From: Cohnella laeviribosi DSM 21336
Lineage (GTDB): Bacteria; Bacillota; Bacilli; Paenibacillales; Paenibacillaceae
Direction: 5' to 3'
DNA length: 64,000 nucleotides
NCBI RefSeq assembly: GCF_000378425.1
Contig: NZ_KB899808.1
Coordinates: forward strand, 124,001-188,000
The notes below the pieces were generated by a model. The model was not told the origin of the DNA, did no database searches, and saw only the letters and a list, made by a program, of their open reading frames with translations. Below, one piece after another: positions 45,251 to 55,330 of this stretch. Each line of letters begins with the position of its first letter. Positions within the stretch are counted from its first letter, which is position 1. A program made the position numbers and the translations under genes.

Positions 45251-47936
45251 TAAACAAGATACGCAAGATAACAAGGACAAGATTCGCGTTTACGAATACG
45301 CCAAGAAACTCAATATGAGCAGTAAGGAAATCTTAACGATTCTGAAGCGCGTCAACCTGCCCGTCAACAATCATATGAGCGTCATGGAGGACAACATGAT
45401 CAGCGCGGTGGAGAAGTTTTTCCATGACGTGAAGGCGAATGCGGCGGCCAAGATGGCGCAAACGAAGCCTGCCGGCGCGCAGTCCCGTCCGGAAGGGCAA
45501 GCTGCGGGCGGCGGCAACAAGCAAGGCGCGGGAGCAGGGGAAGCCGGCCGCAAGGCGGAGGACGGCTCCGCGGCCAAAGCGGCGGCAAAGCCGGCGCAAC
45601 CGCAGCCCGCTGCCGCGGCGCAAGGCCAGGGTCAAGGCGGCGGCAGCCGGTCGCAAGGCGAGCGCCAGCAGGAGACCGGCGGCAATCGCCCGCAAGGTCA
45701 GGGGGGCGGCGGCAACCGCCCGCAGGGCGACCGCCAGCAAGGGGGCGGCCGTCCGCAGGGTCAGGGCGGCGGTAATCGCCCGCAAGGTCAGGGGGGCGGC
45801 GGCAACCGCCCGCAAGGCGACCGGCCGCAAGGCCAGGGCGGCAATCGTCCGCAGGGCCAAGGCGGCGGCAACCGCCCGCAAGGCGGCCGTCCGCAAGGCC
45901 AAGGCGGCGGACGTCCGCAAGGCCAGGGCGGCTTCGGCGGTCCGCGCATCCCGGCACCGCCGGTTGTGGCCGCAGCGCCGGCCGCTAGCCGCGGAGCGCG
46001 TCCGGGAACGCGCGGCGAAGGCAAGAGCCGCGACAGCGACTTCGGCCGGAGCGGGGGCAAACGCAAGGACAACGAGTTCGGCAAACGGTTCGAAGAGGGC
46101 AAAATGAACTTCAAGCCGAAGGGCAAGGGCGGCAAAAACGGCAAAAACCGGGGCGCTCAACCCCCGCGCGAGAAGATCGACAACACGCCGAAGAAAATCA
46201 TCGTCCGCGGCGAGATGACCGTAGGCGAGCTCGCGAAGCTGCTGCACAAAGACGCTTCCGAAGTGATCAAGAAGCTGCTCTTCCTCGGCGTGATGGCGAC
46301 GATCAACCAGGAGCTCGATCTGGACACGATTCTTCTGGTCGCGAGCGAATTCAACGTCGAGACCGAAGTGAAAATCGTTGTCGAGGAAACGAATTTCGAG
46401 ACGATCGAAGAAAACGACGATCCGAGCGATCTGGTCGAACGCCCGCCGGTCGTCACGATCATGGGCCACGTCGACCACGGGAAGACGACGCTGCTGGATG
46501 CGATCCGCGAAACGAAGGTCGCATCCGGCGAGGCCGGAGGCATTACCCAGCACATCGGCGCCTACCAGGTTGATGTGGGCGGGAAGAAGATCACCTTCCT
46601 CGACACTCCGGGCCACGAAGCGTTCACGACAATGCGCGCCCGCGGAGCGCAGGTGACCGACATTACGGTTCTCGTCGTCGCGGCCGACGACGGCGTCATG
46701 CCGCAGACGGTCGAGGCGATCAACCATGCGAAGGCGGCCAACGTGCCGATCATCGTCGCCGTCAACAAGATCGACAAGCCGGAAGCCAATCCGGACCGGG
46801 TCAAACAGGAATTGATGGAATACGGCCTCGTTCAGGAAGAGTGGGGCGGGGATACGATTTTCGTGGAAGTGTCCGCGAAGCAGCGCCTGAATCTCGACAG
46901 CCTGCTGGAGATGATCCTGCTTGTCGCCGAAGTGAACGAATACAAGGCCAATCCGAACAAACGCGCACGCGGCACCGTGCTCGAGGCCGAGCTGGACAAA
47001 GGCAAAGGCCCCGTGGCCCGCATCCTCGTGCAGAACGGGACGCTCAAGGTGGGCGACGCCTTCGTCGCCGGCGATTGCTTCGGCCGCATCCGCGCCATGA
47101 CCAACGACCGCGGACGCCGGGTCAAGGAAGCCGGACCGTCCACCCCGGTCGAGATCACGGGGCTGACGGAGGTGCCGCAGGCGGGCGATCCGTTCATGGT
47201 GTTCGAAGACGAGCGCAAGGCCCGCGAGATCGCGGAAAAACGCGCGATCAAGACGCGCCAGGAAGCGCTGAAGTCGAACTCCAAGGTGACGCTGGACGAT
47301 TTGTTCAACAAGATCAAGGAAGGCGAAATCAAAGACCTCAACGTCATCCTGAAAGCGGACGTGCAAGGCTCGCTTGAAGCGCTCAAAGGCTCGCTGGAAA
47401 AAATCGATGTCGAGGGCGTGCGCGTCAAGACGATCCACGCCGGCGTCGGCGCCATCACCGAGTCGGATATTACGCTCGCCGTCGCTTCTTCGGCCATCGT
47501 CGTCGGCTTCAACGTGCGTCCCGAGCCGCGGGCGGCCGCGATGGCCGAGCAGGAGAAGGTCGACATCCGCCTGCACCGCGTCATTTACAAAGTGATCGAA
47601 GAGATCGAGCAGGCGATGAAGGGCATGCTGGATCCGGTCTTCAAAGAGAAGGTCATCGGGCATGCCGAAGTCCGCGAGACGTTCAAGGTCAGCAAAGTGG
47701 GCACGATCGCGGGCTGCATGGTGACCGACGGCAAGGTGACCCGCTCGGCCGAGGCCAGACTCGTGCGCGACGGCATCGTGGTCTACGAAGGCAAGATCGA
47801 AACGCTCAAGCGGTATAAGGACGACGTCAGAGAGGTTACGGAAGGCTACGAATGCGGGATGACGCTGGAGAAATTCAACGACATTCAAATCGGCGACATC
47901 ATCGAAGCGTTCGTCATGGAATCTGTCGAGCCTTAA
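45243..47936 (+). CDS. infB: Translation initiation factor IF-2
   Basis: IF-2 brings initiator tRNA to the ribosome and hydrolyses GTP on subunit joining. The 897-residue product has the IF2_N motif ([20 protein letters not shown]), then a long Gly/Gln/Arg/Pro low-complexity region (about 75-275). The G domain carries [40 protein letters not shown] and [11 protein letters not shown], and domains II-IV follow. TTG 45243 is preceded by CGGAGGTGGAAAATA and overlaps ylxQ. Confidence 0.97.
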   Translation: MTNKQDTQDNKDKIRVYEYAKKLNMSSKEILTILKRVNLPVNNHMSVMEDNMISAVEKFFHDVKANAAAKMAQTKPAGAQSRPEGQAAGGGNKQGAGAGEAGRKAEDGSAAKAAAKPAQPQPAAAAQGQGQGGGSRSQGERQQETGGNRPQGQGGGGNRPQGDRQQGGGRPQGQGGGNRPQGQGGGGNRPQGDRPQGQGGNRPQGQGGGNRPQGGRPQGQGGGRPQGQGGFGGPRIPAPPVVAAAPAASRGARPGTRGEGKSRDSDFGRSGGKRKDNEFGKRFEEGKMNFKPKGKGGKNGKNRGAQPPREKIDNTPKKIIVRGEMTVGELAKLLHKDASEVIKKLLFLGVMATINQELDLDTILLVASEFNVETEVKIVVEETNFETIEENDDPSDLVERPPVVTIMGHVDHGKTTLLDAIRETKVASGEAGGITQHIGAYQVDVGGKKITFLDTPGHEAFTTMRARGAQVTDITVLVVAADDGVMPQTVEAINHAKAANVPIIVAVNKIDKPEANPDRVKQELMEYGLVQEEWGGDTIFVEVSAKQRLNLDSLLEMILLVAEVNEYKANPNKRARGTVLEAELDKGKGPVARILVQNGTLKVGDAFVAGDCFGRIRAMTNDRGRRVKEAGPSTPVEITGLTEVPQAGDPFMVFEDERKAREIAEKRAIKTRQEALKSNSKVTLDDLFNKIKEGEIKDLNVILKADVQGSLEALKGSLEKIDVEGVRVKTIHAGVGAITESDITLAVASSAIVVGFNVRPEPRAAAMAEQEKVDIRLHRVIYKVIEEIEQAMKGMLDPVFKEKVIGHAEVRETFKVSKVGTIAGCMVTDGKVTRSAEARLVRDGIVVYEGKIETLKRYKDDVREVTEGYECGMTLEKFNDIQIGDIIEAFVMESVEP
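45678..45935 (+). repeat. Degenerate repeat tract inside infB
   Basis: The tract encodes reiterated NRPQGQGGG and GRPQGQGG units in the disordered IF-2 N-terminal region. A 41-base segment at 45684-45724 recurs exactly at 45774-45814, a 90-base period. All units keep the frame. Borders are approximate. Confidence 0.85.
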
Positions 47937-47966
47937 GATTTGCTAGACAGAATGGGGTGAATATGC

Positions 47967-48323
47967 ATGGCCAAATTCCGAGTCGGACGCGTCGGCGAAG
48001 AAATCAAAAAAGAAATCAGTACCTTGATTCAAATGGAACTGAAGGATCCGCGCATCGGATTCATTACCGTGACCGGGGTGGATGTGACGAACGATTTGTC
48101 CTTGGCCCGGATTTATTTAAGCATTCTCGGCAACGAGGAGCAGAAGGAAGCGTCGCTGAACGCGCTCGGCAAAGCGAAGGGCTTCCTCCGCAGCGAGCTC
48201 GGGCGGAGGATCCGCCTTCGGCACACGCCCGAAATCGAGTTCCGCTTCGACCATTCGATCGAATACGGCAGCCGCATCGAAGCGCTGCTGCAGAAGATTA
48301 ACCGGGAGAGCGGGGACGAATGA
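47967..48323 (+). CDS. rbfA: Ribosome-binding factor A
   Basis: RbfA is a KH-fold factor for 16S rRNA 5' processing and 30S maturation, important in the cold. The 118-residue product has RVGEEIKKEISTLIQMELKD and DPRIGFITVTGVDVTNDLSL, the family core. ATG 47967 follows TGGGGTGAATATGC. It overlaps the next gene by four bases. Confidence 0.96.
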   Translation: MAKFRVGRVGEEIKKEISTLIQMELKDPRIGFITVTGVDVTNDLSLARIYLSILGNEEQKEASLNALGKAKGFLRSELGRRIRLRHTPEIEFRFDHSIEYGSRIEALLQKINRESGDE

Positions 48324-49309
48324 GGCGGCCGGAACAATGGGAAGCGGCCGCGCGGTTTCTGCGCGAGCGGGACGATTTTCTCGTCGTCTCGCACGTCCAG
48401 CCGGACGGGGACGCGATCAGCTCGACGGTCGCCGTCGGCTGGCTGCTGAACCGCCTGGGCAAGTCGTTCACGCTGTATAACGAGGGTCCGCTTCCTTCGC
48501 GGCTGTCTTATCTTTGGGGCTTCTCCGACATCGTCACCGCCGCAAGCGGCGGGCCCATGCGGCCGTTCAAGCACGTGATCGCCGTCGACTGCGCGGATTT
48601 CGACCGTGTCGGCGCCGCGCGGCAATGGTTTGCGGAGGACGCGGAGCTGCTCAACATCGATCACCATCCGACCAACGACGGCTTCGGAACGGTTCAACTG
48701 CTCGATTTTGAAGCCGCCGCGACGGCGGAAATCTTGTTTGGGCTGCTGAAGACGTTGGGAGCGGAGCTTGACGCCGACATCGCGAACGCCGTCTACACCG
48801 GGCTGATGACCGATACGGGAGGCTTCCGCTACGCCAATACGACGCCGCGGGTGATGGCGATCGCCTCCGAGCTGCTTGCCGCCGGGGCGGACGGTCCGGG
48901 ACTGGCGGAACGGCTGCTCGAGCGGATGACGATGGGCCAGATCCAGATGACCAAGCGGGCGCTGTCCAGGCTGTCCTTCAGCGACGACGGACGAATCGGC
49001 TGGCTGTGGGTCACCTCCGAGGATCTGCGCGAAACCGGCGCCACGAACGAGGATTTGGAGGGGCTGGTCAATTATCCGCGCAACATCGAAGGCGTCGAGG
49101 TGGGGCTGCTCTTCAAGCAGATGGGAAGCGATGCGGTGAAGGTCAGCCTGCGCTCGGCCGGCAATGTCAACGTCGCTTCGGTCGCGCAGCAATTCGGCGG
49201 GGGAGGCCATGTCCGCGCTTCCGGCTGCCGGATCGCGTCGGCGCTGCCGGAGGCGATCGAACGGGTGGTCGGCGCCGTAAGAGCGGCTTTGGAGGCGGGA
49301 CCGACATGA
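48320..49309 (+). CDS. nrnA: Nano-RNase / pAp phosphatase NrnA (DHH family)
   Basis: NrnA degrades RNA of two to five nucleotides and converts 3'-phosphoadenosine 5'-phosphate to AMP. The 329-residue protein has the DHH metal motifs: SHVQPDGDAISSTVAVGW, AVDCAD, NIDHHPTNDGFG and MTDTGGFRYANT. The DHHA1 RNA-binding signature GGGGHVRASGC lies near the end. The ATG overlaps rbfA in ATGA, and the stop overlaps truB in the same way. Confidence 0.94.
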   Translation: MRRPEQWEAAARFLRERDDFLVVSHVQPDGDAISSTVAVGWLLNRLGKSFTLYNEGPLPSRLSYLWGFSDIVTAASGGPMRPFKHVIAVDCADFDRVGAARQWFAEDAELLNIDHHPTNDGFGTVQLLDFEAAATAEILFGLLKTLGAELDADIANAVYTGLMTDTGGFRYANTTPRVMAIASELLAAGADGPGLAERLLERMTMGQIQMTKRALSRLSFSDDGRIGWLWVTSEDLRETGATNEDLEGLVNYPRNIEGVEVGLLFKQMGSDAVKVSLRSAGNVNVASVAQQFGGGGHVRASGCRIASALPEAIERVVGAVRAALEAGPT

Positions 49310-50256
49310 ACGGAAACTCAGCCTTGGAAGGCGTGCTCGGCGTTTGGAAGCCGGCCGGCTGGACGTCCCACGATGTGGTCGCCAAGGCCAGGCGCCTGAT
49401 CGGCGTCCGCCGCATCGGCCACACGGGGACGCTGGATCCGGCCGTGACGGGCGTGCTTCCGATCTGCATCGGCCGGGCGACGCGTCTGGTGGAATATTTG
49501 CAGGAGACGCCGAAAGCCTACGAAGCGACCCTCCGCTTCGGCATCGCGACCGATACGGAGGATGCGGGCGGGCAAGTCGTCGAACGGATGGAAGTCCATC
49601 ATCTGACGGAAGAGGAGATCGCGCGCGCTATCGGCTCGTTTGTCGGCGATATCGAGCAGATCCCGCCGATGGTATCCGCCGTGAAGGTGGGGGGCAAACG
49701 GCTTTACGAGCTTGCCCGCCAAGGCGTGACGGTCGAACGCAAGCCCAGAACCGTCACGATCCACAGCATCGACGTGCTGCAGATGAACGCGGCGGGCCCG
49801 CATCCGGAAGTCCGCTTTTCCGTCCGCTGCTCCAAGGGAACGTACATCCGCACGCTGTGCGTGGACATCGGCCGGAAGCTCGGGGTGCCGGCCGTGATGG
49901 CCGACCTGAAGCGGGTGGAGAGCGCCGGCCTTACGGAGGCCGATTGCCTGACGCTCGAACAAATCGGCGAGCTCAAGCAGCAAGGCAAACTGGCGGACAA
50001 GCTGGTTCCGGCGGACCGGCTGCTCGGGTTCATTCCGCACGCGGCGGCGCCGGCCGCCGAATCGGCGCGCGCGTTGCAGGGACGGGCCATTCCGAAAAAA
50101 GCGCTGAACCCGGAGCCGAAGCAGCCGGGCTTATGGCGGCTGTACCGCGAGGACGGCGTTTTTCTCGGGTTGTTCGAGGCCGATATCGGCCGAGGCGAGC
50201 TTCGTCCCGTCAAGGTGTTTCATCCTTCGGACGGAGACGGGCGGACGGACCGGTAG
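49306..50256 (+). CDS. truB: tRNA pseudouridine(55) synthase
   Basis: TruB makes pseudouridine 55 in the T-loop of tRNAs. The 316-residue product has KPAGWTSHDVVAKARRLIGV and GHTGTLDPAVTGVLPICIGR with the catalytic Asp, plus the later RCSKGTYIRTLCVDIGRKLG. ATG 49306 overlaps nrnA by four bases. The long upstream part of the same open frame lies inside nrnA and is not used. Confidence 0.96.
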   Translation: MNGNSALEGVLGVWKPAGWTSHDVVAKARRLIGVRRIGHTGTLDPAVTGVLPICIGRATRLVEYLQETPKAYEATLRFGIATDTEDAGGQVVERMEVHHLTEEEIARAIGSFVGDIEQIPPMVSAVKVGGKRLYELARQGVTVERKPRTVTIHSIDVLQMNAAGPHPEVRFSVRCSKGTYIRTLCVDIGRKLGVPAVMADLKRVESAGLTEADCLTLEQIGELKQQGKLADKLVPADRLLGFIPHAAAPAAESARALQGRAIPKKALNPEPKQPGLWRLYREDGVFLGLFEADIGRGELRPVKVFHPSDGDGRTDR

Positions 50257-50280
50257 TCGGAAAAGGCAGGAGGACAGCAA

Positions 50281-51243
50281 GTGGAACGTTTCGACATTTC
50301 TTTTTCGTCTTTGGCGCAATCTTTCAATATTCCGGAACATGCGGCCAAGCCGGAAGGCGCGGCGCTGGCGATCGGCTTTTTCGACGGCGTTCATCTCGGC
50401 CATTCCGAAGTGATCAAGACGGCTGTCCGGCTGGCCGGGCAGCAAGGGCAGCGCGCGGCGGTGCTGACCTTCGATCCGCATCCCCGCGTCGTTTTGGGAA
50501 AGGATGCGTACCACACGACGCTGACGCCGCTGGAACGAAAGCTGGAGCGGTTTGCCGAGCTGGGCATCGAAGTGGCCTACGTCGTGTCGTTCGACATCGG
50601 CTTCTCGCAGGTTTCGGCGGAGCAGTTCGTCAAGCGGCTGCTGGCGCCGCTTCGCGTCCGGTCCGTCGTTGTCGGGTTCGACTTCCGGTTCGGCCACCGC
50701 GGGCAGGGCGACCCTTCCTCGCTGCGCGAATATGCCGGCGGAGCGATCGACGTCAGGGTGATCGAGCCCGTCTATTTGGACGGGATGAAGGTGAGCAGCA
50801 CCCGCATTCGCGATCTGCTGGCCCAAGGAGATTGCGAGCAGGCGGCGCTGTTGCTCGGACGCCCGTACGAAGTGGCCGGAACGGTCATTCACGGCCAGGC
50901 CCGCGGCCGGCTGATCGGCTTTCCGACGGCCAACCTGTCGGCGGAGGAGCGGTACGTCATTCCCCGTCACGGCGTTTACGCGATTACGGCCGTCCGCGGA
51001 GCCGAAACGTACGGCGGCGTCATCAATGTCGGCGTCCGGCCGACCGTCGACGAGCCGGGCGGAGAAACGAAGCTGGAGGCGCATCTGTTCGATTTCGACG
51101 GGGATCTGTATGGAAGCCGGCTGACGGTGCGGTTCCACAAATACATCCGCCCGGAGCGAAAATTCGCGTCCCTCGACGAGCTTGCCGCCCAGATCAAGCA
51201 GGACGCGGCGGATGCGCGCGCGATTTTGGCCCGGCTGCCGTAA
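50281..51243 (+). CDS. ribF: Bifunctional riboflavin kinase / FAD synthetase
   Basis: RibF phosphorylates riboflavin to FMN and adenylates FMN to FAD. The 320-residue product has an N-terminal nucleotidyltransferase domain with GFFDGVHLGHSEVIK and VVGFDFRFGHRGQGD. The C-terminal kinase domain shows GTVIHGQARGRLIGFPTANL and HLFDFDGDLYG. GTG 50281 follows GGCAGGAGGACAGCAA. It ends the nusA-infB operon in the conserved order. Confidence 0.96.
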   Translation: MERFDISFSSLAQSFNIPEHAAKPEGAALAIGFFDGVHLGHSEVIKTAVRLAGQQGQRAAVLTFDPHPRVVLGKDAYHTTLTPLERKLERFAELGIEVAYVVSFDIGFSQVSAEQFVKRLLAPLRVRSVVVGFDFRFGHRGQGDPSSLREYAGGAIDVRVIEPVYLDGMKVSSTRIRDLLAQGDCEQAALLLGRPYEVAGTVIHGQARGRLIGFPTANLSAEERYVIPRHGVYAITAVRGAETYGGVINVGVRPTVDEPGGETKLEAHLFDFDGDLYGSRLTVRFHKYIRPERKFASLDELAAQIKQDAADARAILARLP

Positions 51244-51275
51244 GCGGTTCGGCCGATCAAATTTGAATGCCGGCA

Positions 51276-51305
51276 TTGTATCCCGCAATCTTCGTATGGT
51301 ATACT
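51276..51305 (+). promoter_or_regulatory. Sigma-A type promoter for rpsO
   Basis: TTGTAT at 51276-51281 and TATACT at 51300-51305 are spaced by 18 bases, with a TGG just before the -10. The leader to rpsO is about 125 bases. Confidence 0.75.
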
Positions 51306-51335
51306 AATACGTGTTGCGCACACCGTTTGCGCGGC

Positions 51336-51419
51336 TGCGGCACAAGCTGCCGCACATTGGGAACCTTGGCTTGGCCGTTCGCTCTCACCGGCGACCGCTA
51401 GGCCAACGGCGATTCGAAC
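51336..51419 (+). promoter_or_regulatory. rpsO leader: Structured rpsO leader (candidate S15 autoregulatory RNA)
   Basis: A perfect seven-pair hairpin (TGCGGCA 51336-51342 with TGCCGCA 51348-51354) is followed by TTGGCC (51371-51376) pairing with GGCCAA (51401-51406). Alternative partners exist: CCGTT (51375-51379) with AACGG (51405-51409), and GTTCG (51377-51381) with CGAAC (51415-51419), the latter next to the ribosome binding site. Such competing folds are typical of S15 translational feedback leaders. Confidence 0.55.
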
Positions 51420-51435
51420 AAGGAGGTGAACGAGG

Positions 51436-51705
51436 ATGGCACTGACGCAAGAACGCAAACAAGAACTGATCGAGCAATTCAAGACGCACCCGACGGACAC
51501 CGGCAGCCCGGAGGTCCAAATTGCTATCCTGACGGAGAACATCAATAACTTGACGGAGCACTTCCGGGAGCACAAGAAGGATCATCACTCCCGCCGCGGT
51601 CTGCTCAAGATGGTCGGCCAACGCCGCAAGCTGCTGGCCTACCTGAAGAAGAAGGATGTTAACCGCTACAGCGAACTGATCGCAAAGCTCGGCCTGCGCC
51701 GCTAA
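51436..51705 (+). CDS. rpsO: 30S ribosomal protein S15
   Basis: S15 is a primary binder of the 16S central domain at a three-way junction. The 89-residue length is exact for the family. The sequence [20 protein letters not shown] and [20 protein letters not shown] is diagnostic. ATG 51436 follows AAGGAGGTGAACGAGG. It is monocistronic or partly coupled to pnp through the terminator at 51723. Confidence 0.98.
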   Translation: MALTQERKQELIEQFKTHPTDTGSPEVQIAILTENINNLTEHFREHKKDHHSRRGLLKMVGQRRKLLAYLKKKDVNRYSELIAKLGLRR

Positions 51706-51722
51706 TTTTGCGATAACGCAAG

Positions 51723-51777
51723 AAGCAACCTGTCGTGTCGCACGGGAACGATCCCGACGGGCACCGGGTTGCTTTTT
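51723..51777 (+). terminator. Intrinsic terminator after rpsO
   Basis: AAGCAACC (51723-51730) pairs with GGTTGCTT (51767-51774) and five T overlap and follow. An inner GTGTCG and CGACGGGCAC arm adds structure. Confidence 0.8.
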
Positions 51778-51936
51778 CGTTGACGATAGAGGGCCCGCTT
51801 TTAGGCTCCCCGGCGGCAAAGCGCATCCGCGCGATGGGCGGGACCGGACTTTTTTGTGCGGTTCTAAGATGGTTTCGGCAGGAGATACTGGAAAGTGTGT
51901 CGAAAATACATACGTCCGATTAGAGGAGGGATATGC

Positions 51937-54039
51937 TTGGAACATCGTGTTGAAATGCTGCTGGCCGGCCGTCCGCTCGTTTTGGAAACCGGGCGCCTGG
52001 CCAAGCAAGCGAACGGCGCCGTTTTCGTCCGTTACGGCGAAACGGTCGTCCTGTCTACGGTTACGGCATCGTCCGAACCGAAAGATCTCGATTTTTTCCC
52101 GTTGACGGTCAACTATGAAGAACGGCTTTACGCCGTCGGCAAAATTCCGGGAGGCTTTATCAAGCGGGAAGGGCGCCCGAGCGAAAAGGCGATTTTGGCG
52201 AGCCGTCTGACGGACCGCCCGATTCGGCCGCTGTTTCCGGAAGGCTTCCGCAACGACGTGCAAATCGTCAATCTCGTCATGAGCGTCGACCAGGACTGCT
52301 CGCCGGAAATCGCCGCGATGATCGGCACATCGGCGGCGCTGTCCATTTCGAACGTTCCGTTCAACGGACCGATCGGCGGCGTGATCGTCGGCAGGGTGGA
52401 CGGAGAATTCGTCATCAATCCGACGGTCGCCCAGGAAGAAAAAAGCGATATGTACGTTGTCGTCGCGGGCACGCGGGATGCGATCATGATGGTCGAGGCG
52501 GAAGCCGACGAAGTGCCGGAAGCGGATATGCTCGAAGCGATCATGTTCGGTCACGAGGAAATCAAGCGGATCGTCGATACGATCGAGCAGTTGCAAGCGG
52601 TAGCCGGCCAGCCGAAGATGGAAGTGGTTCTGCACACGGTCGATCCGGCCGTAGAAGCCGAAGTCAACGCTTACGCGAAGGAACGTCTCGTCGAGGCGGT
52701 GCGCATTCCGGAGAAGCATGCGCGGCAGGAAGCGATCGACGCAATCAACGCCGAGACGGTCGAGCATTTCGAAACCGTCTATGCGGAAACCCCCGAGAAG
52801 CTTTCCGATGTCAAAGAAGTGCTCTACAATATCGTGAAAAAAGAAGTCCGCCGGCTCATTACGCATGAAAAGATCCGTCCGGACGGCCGCAAGCTGAACG
52901 AAATCCGCCCGATTTCCGGCGAAGTGGGCATCTTGCCGCGCACGCACGGCTCCGGGCTGTTTACGCGCGGCCAAACGCAAGCGCTCAGCGTCTGCACGCT
53001 CGGACCGCTCGGCGACGTGCAAATTCTCGACGGCATCGACCTGGAAGAGTCGAAGCGGTTTATGCACCATTACAACTTCCCGCCGTTCTCGGTCGGGGAA
53101 GCCCGTCCGCTGCGGGCGCCGGGCAGACGCGAAATCGGCCACGGCGCGCTGGGCGAACGCGCGCTGCTGAAGGTGATCCCGGACGAATCCGAGTTTCCGT
53201 ATACGATCCGCCTCGTCTCCGAGGTGCTGGAATCGAACGGCTCCACGTCGCAGGCCAGCATTTGCGCCAGCACGCTGGCGATGATGGATGCGGGCGTGCC
53301 GATCAAGGCTCCGGTCGCGGGCGTCGCCATGGGGCTGATCAAGGACGGCGACCAATTCTCGATTTTGACCGATATCCAGGGAATGGAAGACCATCTGGGC
53401 GACATGGACTTCAAAGTGGCGGGAACCGCCAAAGGCGTCACGGCGATTCAAATGGACATCAAGATCGACGGCATCGACCGCCCCATCCTGACGCAGGCGC
53501 TCGAGCAGGCGAAGGAAGGCCGCTTGTTCATTCTCGGCAAGATGCTGGAAATCATCGACAAGCCGCGCAAAGAGCTGAGCCCTTACGCGCCGAAGATCGT
53601 CACGATGAAGATTCATCCGGACAAAATCCGCGACGTCATCGGTTCCGGCGGCAAGATCATCAACAAGATCATCGAAGATACCGGCGTCAAGATCGACATC
53701 GAGCAGGACGGCACCGTGTACATCGCTTCCGCCGATACCGCCGCGAACGAGAAAGCGCGCCAAATCATCGAAGGCATCGTGCGGGAGGTCGTCGTCGGGG
53801 AAGTCTACACCGGTACGGTCAAGCGCATCGAAAAATTCGGCGCCTTCGTTGAAATTTTGCCGGGCAAGGACGGACTGGTTCACATTTCCCAGCTTGCGAA
53901 CGAGCGGGTCGCGAAGGTGGAGGACGTCGTGTCGATCGGCGACCGCATCGACGTGAAGGTGACGGAAATCGATTCGATGGGACGCATCAACCTGTCGCGC
54001 AAAGTGCTGCTGAACGCGCAAAAAGTGCCGGCCAAATGA
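51937..54039 (+). CDS. pnp: Polyribonucleotide nucleotidyltransferase
   Basis: PNPase is a trimeric phosphorolytic 3'-5' exoribonuclease. The 700-residue product has two RNase PH domains (about 1-230 and 310-540, with [20 protein letters not shown]). A KH domain ([20 protein letters not shown]) and a C-terminal S1 domain ([20 protein letters not shown]) follow. TTG 51937 gives [11 protein letters not shown] and lies behind AGAGGAGGGATATGC. The frame is open 14 codons further upstream without a ribosome binding site. Confidence 0.97.
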   Translation: MEHRVEMLLAGRPLVLETGRLAKQANGAVFVRYGETVVLSTVTASSEPKDLDFFPLTVNYEERLYAVGKIPGGFIKREGRPSEKAILASRLTDRPIRPLFPEGFRNDVQIVNLVMSVDQDCSPEIAAMIGTSAALSISNVPFNGPIGGVIVGRVDGEFVINPTVAQEEKSDMYVVVAGTRDAIMMVEAEADEVPEADMLEAIMFGHEEIKRIVDTIEQLQAVAGQPKMEVVLHTVDPAVEAEVNAYAKERLVEAVRIPEKHARQEAIDAINAETVEHFETVYAETPEKLSDVKEVLYNIVKKEVRRLITHEKIRPDGRKLNEIRPISGEVGILPRTHGSGLFTRGQTQALSVCTLGPLGDVQILDGIDLEESKRFMHHYNFPPFSVGEARPLRAPGRREIGHGALGERALLKVIPDESEFPYTIRLVSEVLESNGSTSQASICASTLAMMDAGVPIKAPVAGVAMGLIKDGDQFSILTDIQGMEDHLGDMDFKVAGTAKGVTAIQMDIKIDGIDRPILTQALEQAKEGRLFILGKMLEIIDKPRKELSPYAPKIVTMKIHPDKIRDVIGSGGKIINKIIEDTGVKIDIEQDGTVYIASADTAANEKARQIIEGIVREVVVGEVYTGTVKRIEKFGAFVEILPGKDGLVHISQLANERVAKVEDVVSIGDRIDVKVTEIDSMGRINLSRKVLLNAQKVPAK

Positions 54040-54057
54040 TCCAACTCCATATTGCTG

Positions 54058-54088
54058 AAAAGAGACCGATCCTGTCAGTCTCTTTTTT
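54058..54088 (+). terminator. Intrinsic terminator after pnp
   Basis: AAAGAGAC pairs with GTCTCTTT across an 11-base loop, and a T-run follows. Confidence 0.8.
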
Positions 54089-54233
54089 CATGTCCGGGAA
54101 GCGGAAGCCGCTTTGAAGAGCCTTGTACATAAACGGGACGAAAAGGGCATAGGATGGAGGCGAGGCGACTCGCTGCCGCGCACGGGTTGTCCGGAACGAA
54201 CGCCGCTGGCGTGCACACGAGGAGGGATGACCG

Positions 54234-55241
54234 ATGCGAACGACGTCGCCGTTTCGCCTGGCGGCGATGCTGGCATGTCTGGCCGCCGTTCTCGCCGCCG
54301 GGCGCTACAGCCCGATCGGCGATTATGTACAAGCCGTGAAAAACGAGCGTTCCGCCTCCATCGCCTTTGATGAGTTCGGGGCGTCCGATCAGCGGCAGCT
54401 GGAGGAATGGATTCGGACCGAAGCTTCAAAGCTCCGCGAGCCGCCGGTGGATGCGGTCATCGACCGGGTGTGGAAAGCGATCCCCGGTTACAACGGGCGC
54501 GAAGTCGATATCGGCGCCACGATTGCCCAGGCGAAGGCGATGGGGTTAAAGCCCGGCGGCAATCCGCAGGACTTTCCCTGGGTATTCCGCGAAGTGGCGC
54601 CCGCCGTTCAGCTCGACGAGCTTGAGCCGGCGCCGGTATACCGCGGCAATCCGAACAAACCGATGGTCGGGCTAATGATCAACGTTGCTTGGGGCGACGA
54701 ATATTTGCCGTCGATTTTGAACACGCTGCGGGACGAAAAAACGAAAGCGACCTTTTTTTTCGACGGGTCCTGGCTCAGCAAGCATCTCGAAACGGCGAAG
54801 GGCATCGTCAAAGAGGGCCACGAGGCTTCCAATCACGCGTATACCCACCCGAAAATGAGCGCGCTTGGCGAAGCGCGCCAGCGCAGCGAAATCGCCAGGA
54901 CCGAGGCGCTGCTCAAGGACAGGCTCGGCGTGAAAAACAAATGGTTTGCGCCGCCGTCCGGCGATTACAACGGGCTGACCGTCCGGGTCGCTTCCGAGCT
55001 TGGGCTGAGAACGGTGCTGTGGACGTTGGATACGATCGACTGGAAAAGCCCTCCGCCGGACAGCGTCGTCGCCAAGGTGGCCGCCAGGGCGGAGCCCGGC
55101 ACGCTTATCCTGATGCACCCGACCGCGACGACGGAGCAGGCGCTTAAGGGCATCATCCGCGCCGTTCGGGCCAAAGGGCTGGAACCCGGGACCGTCTCGG
55201 ATACGCTGTCTTCCGCCAGAGCGGAGCGCCGGAAGCCTTAA
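54234..55241 (+). CDS. ylxY: YlxY-type polysaccharide deacetylase-like protein
   Basis: The 335-residue product has an N-terminal hydrophobic signal or anchor (about 7-22). A linker domain and a NodB-like domain (about 135-320) follow. The second motif (ASNHAYTH) and third motif (FAPPSGDYNG) of the CE4 family are readable. The first motif TFDDG is replaced by VAWGDEYL, which keeps one Asp. Bacillus YlxY, downstream of pnp, has the same degeneration, so enzymatic activity is uncertain. A role on peptidoglycan is family inference. ATG 54234 follows CGAGGAGGGATGACCG. Confidence 0.85.
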   Translation: MRTTSPFRLAAMLACLAAVLAAGRYSPIGDYVQAVKNERSASIAFDEFGASDQRQLEEWIRTEASKLREPPVDAVIDRVWKAIPGYNGREVDIGATIAQAKAMGLKPGGNPQDFPWVFREVAPAVQLDELEPAPVYRGNPNKPMVGLMINVAWGDEYLPSILNTLRDEKTKATFFFDGSWLSKHLETAKGIVKEGHEASNHAYTHPKMSALGEARQRSEIARTEALLKDRLGVKNKWFAPPSGDYNGLTVRVASELGLRTVLWTLDTIDWKSPPPDSVVAKVAARAEPGTLILMHPTATTEQALKGIIRAVRAKGLEPGTVSDTLSSARAERRKP

Positions 55242-55272
55242 AGAGGATAGGCGCTTGCCGGCTGGCCGGCGG

Positions 55273-55301
55273 TTGAGACGCGTGTCGATATTTGATATAG
55301 T
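55273..55301 (+). promoter_or_regulatory. Sigma-A type promoter for the M16 peptidase gene
   Basis: TTGAGA at 55273-55278 and TATAGT at 55296-55301 are spaced by 17 bases, giving a leader of about 23 bases. Confidence 0.7.
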
Positions 55302-55330
55302 GTTACTACTGATCTATAGGGGGAGAATGG

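Noticed and set aside
45678-45935. Regular repeats in infB considered as a CRISPR array
   Set aside because: Units are in frame, degenerate and encode Gly/Gln/Arg/Pro; there are no unique spacers of constant length and no cas genes.
45333-47888. An 851-residue minus-strand open frame opposite infB
   Set aside because: The frame follows the codon pattern of IF-2 and its repeat tract, has biased composition and no ribosome binding site.
51854-51889. A pnp promoter from TTGTGC and GATACT
   Set aside because: The spacer is 24 bases, too long.
51735-51923. A 62-residue open frame between rpsO and pnp
   Set aside because: It begins inside the rpsO terminator hairpin and lacks a ribosome binding site or recognisable content.
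55292-55320. Alternative promoter TTGATA and TATAGG before the M16 peptidase gene
   Set aside because: Spacing is 17, but transcription would start within about four bases of the start codon and lose the ribosome binding site. The TTGAGA/TATAGT pair just upstream fits better.
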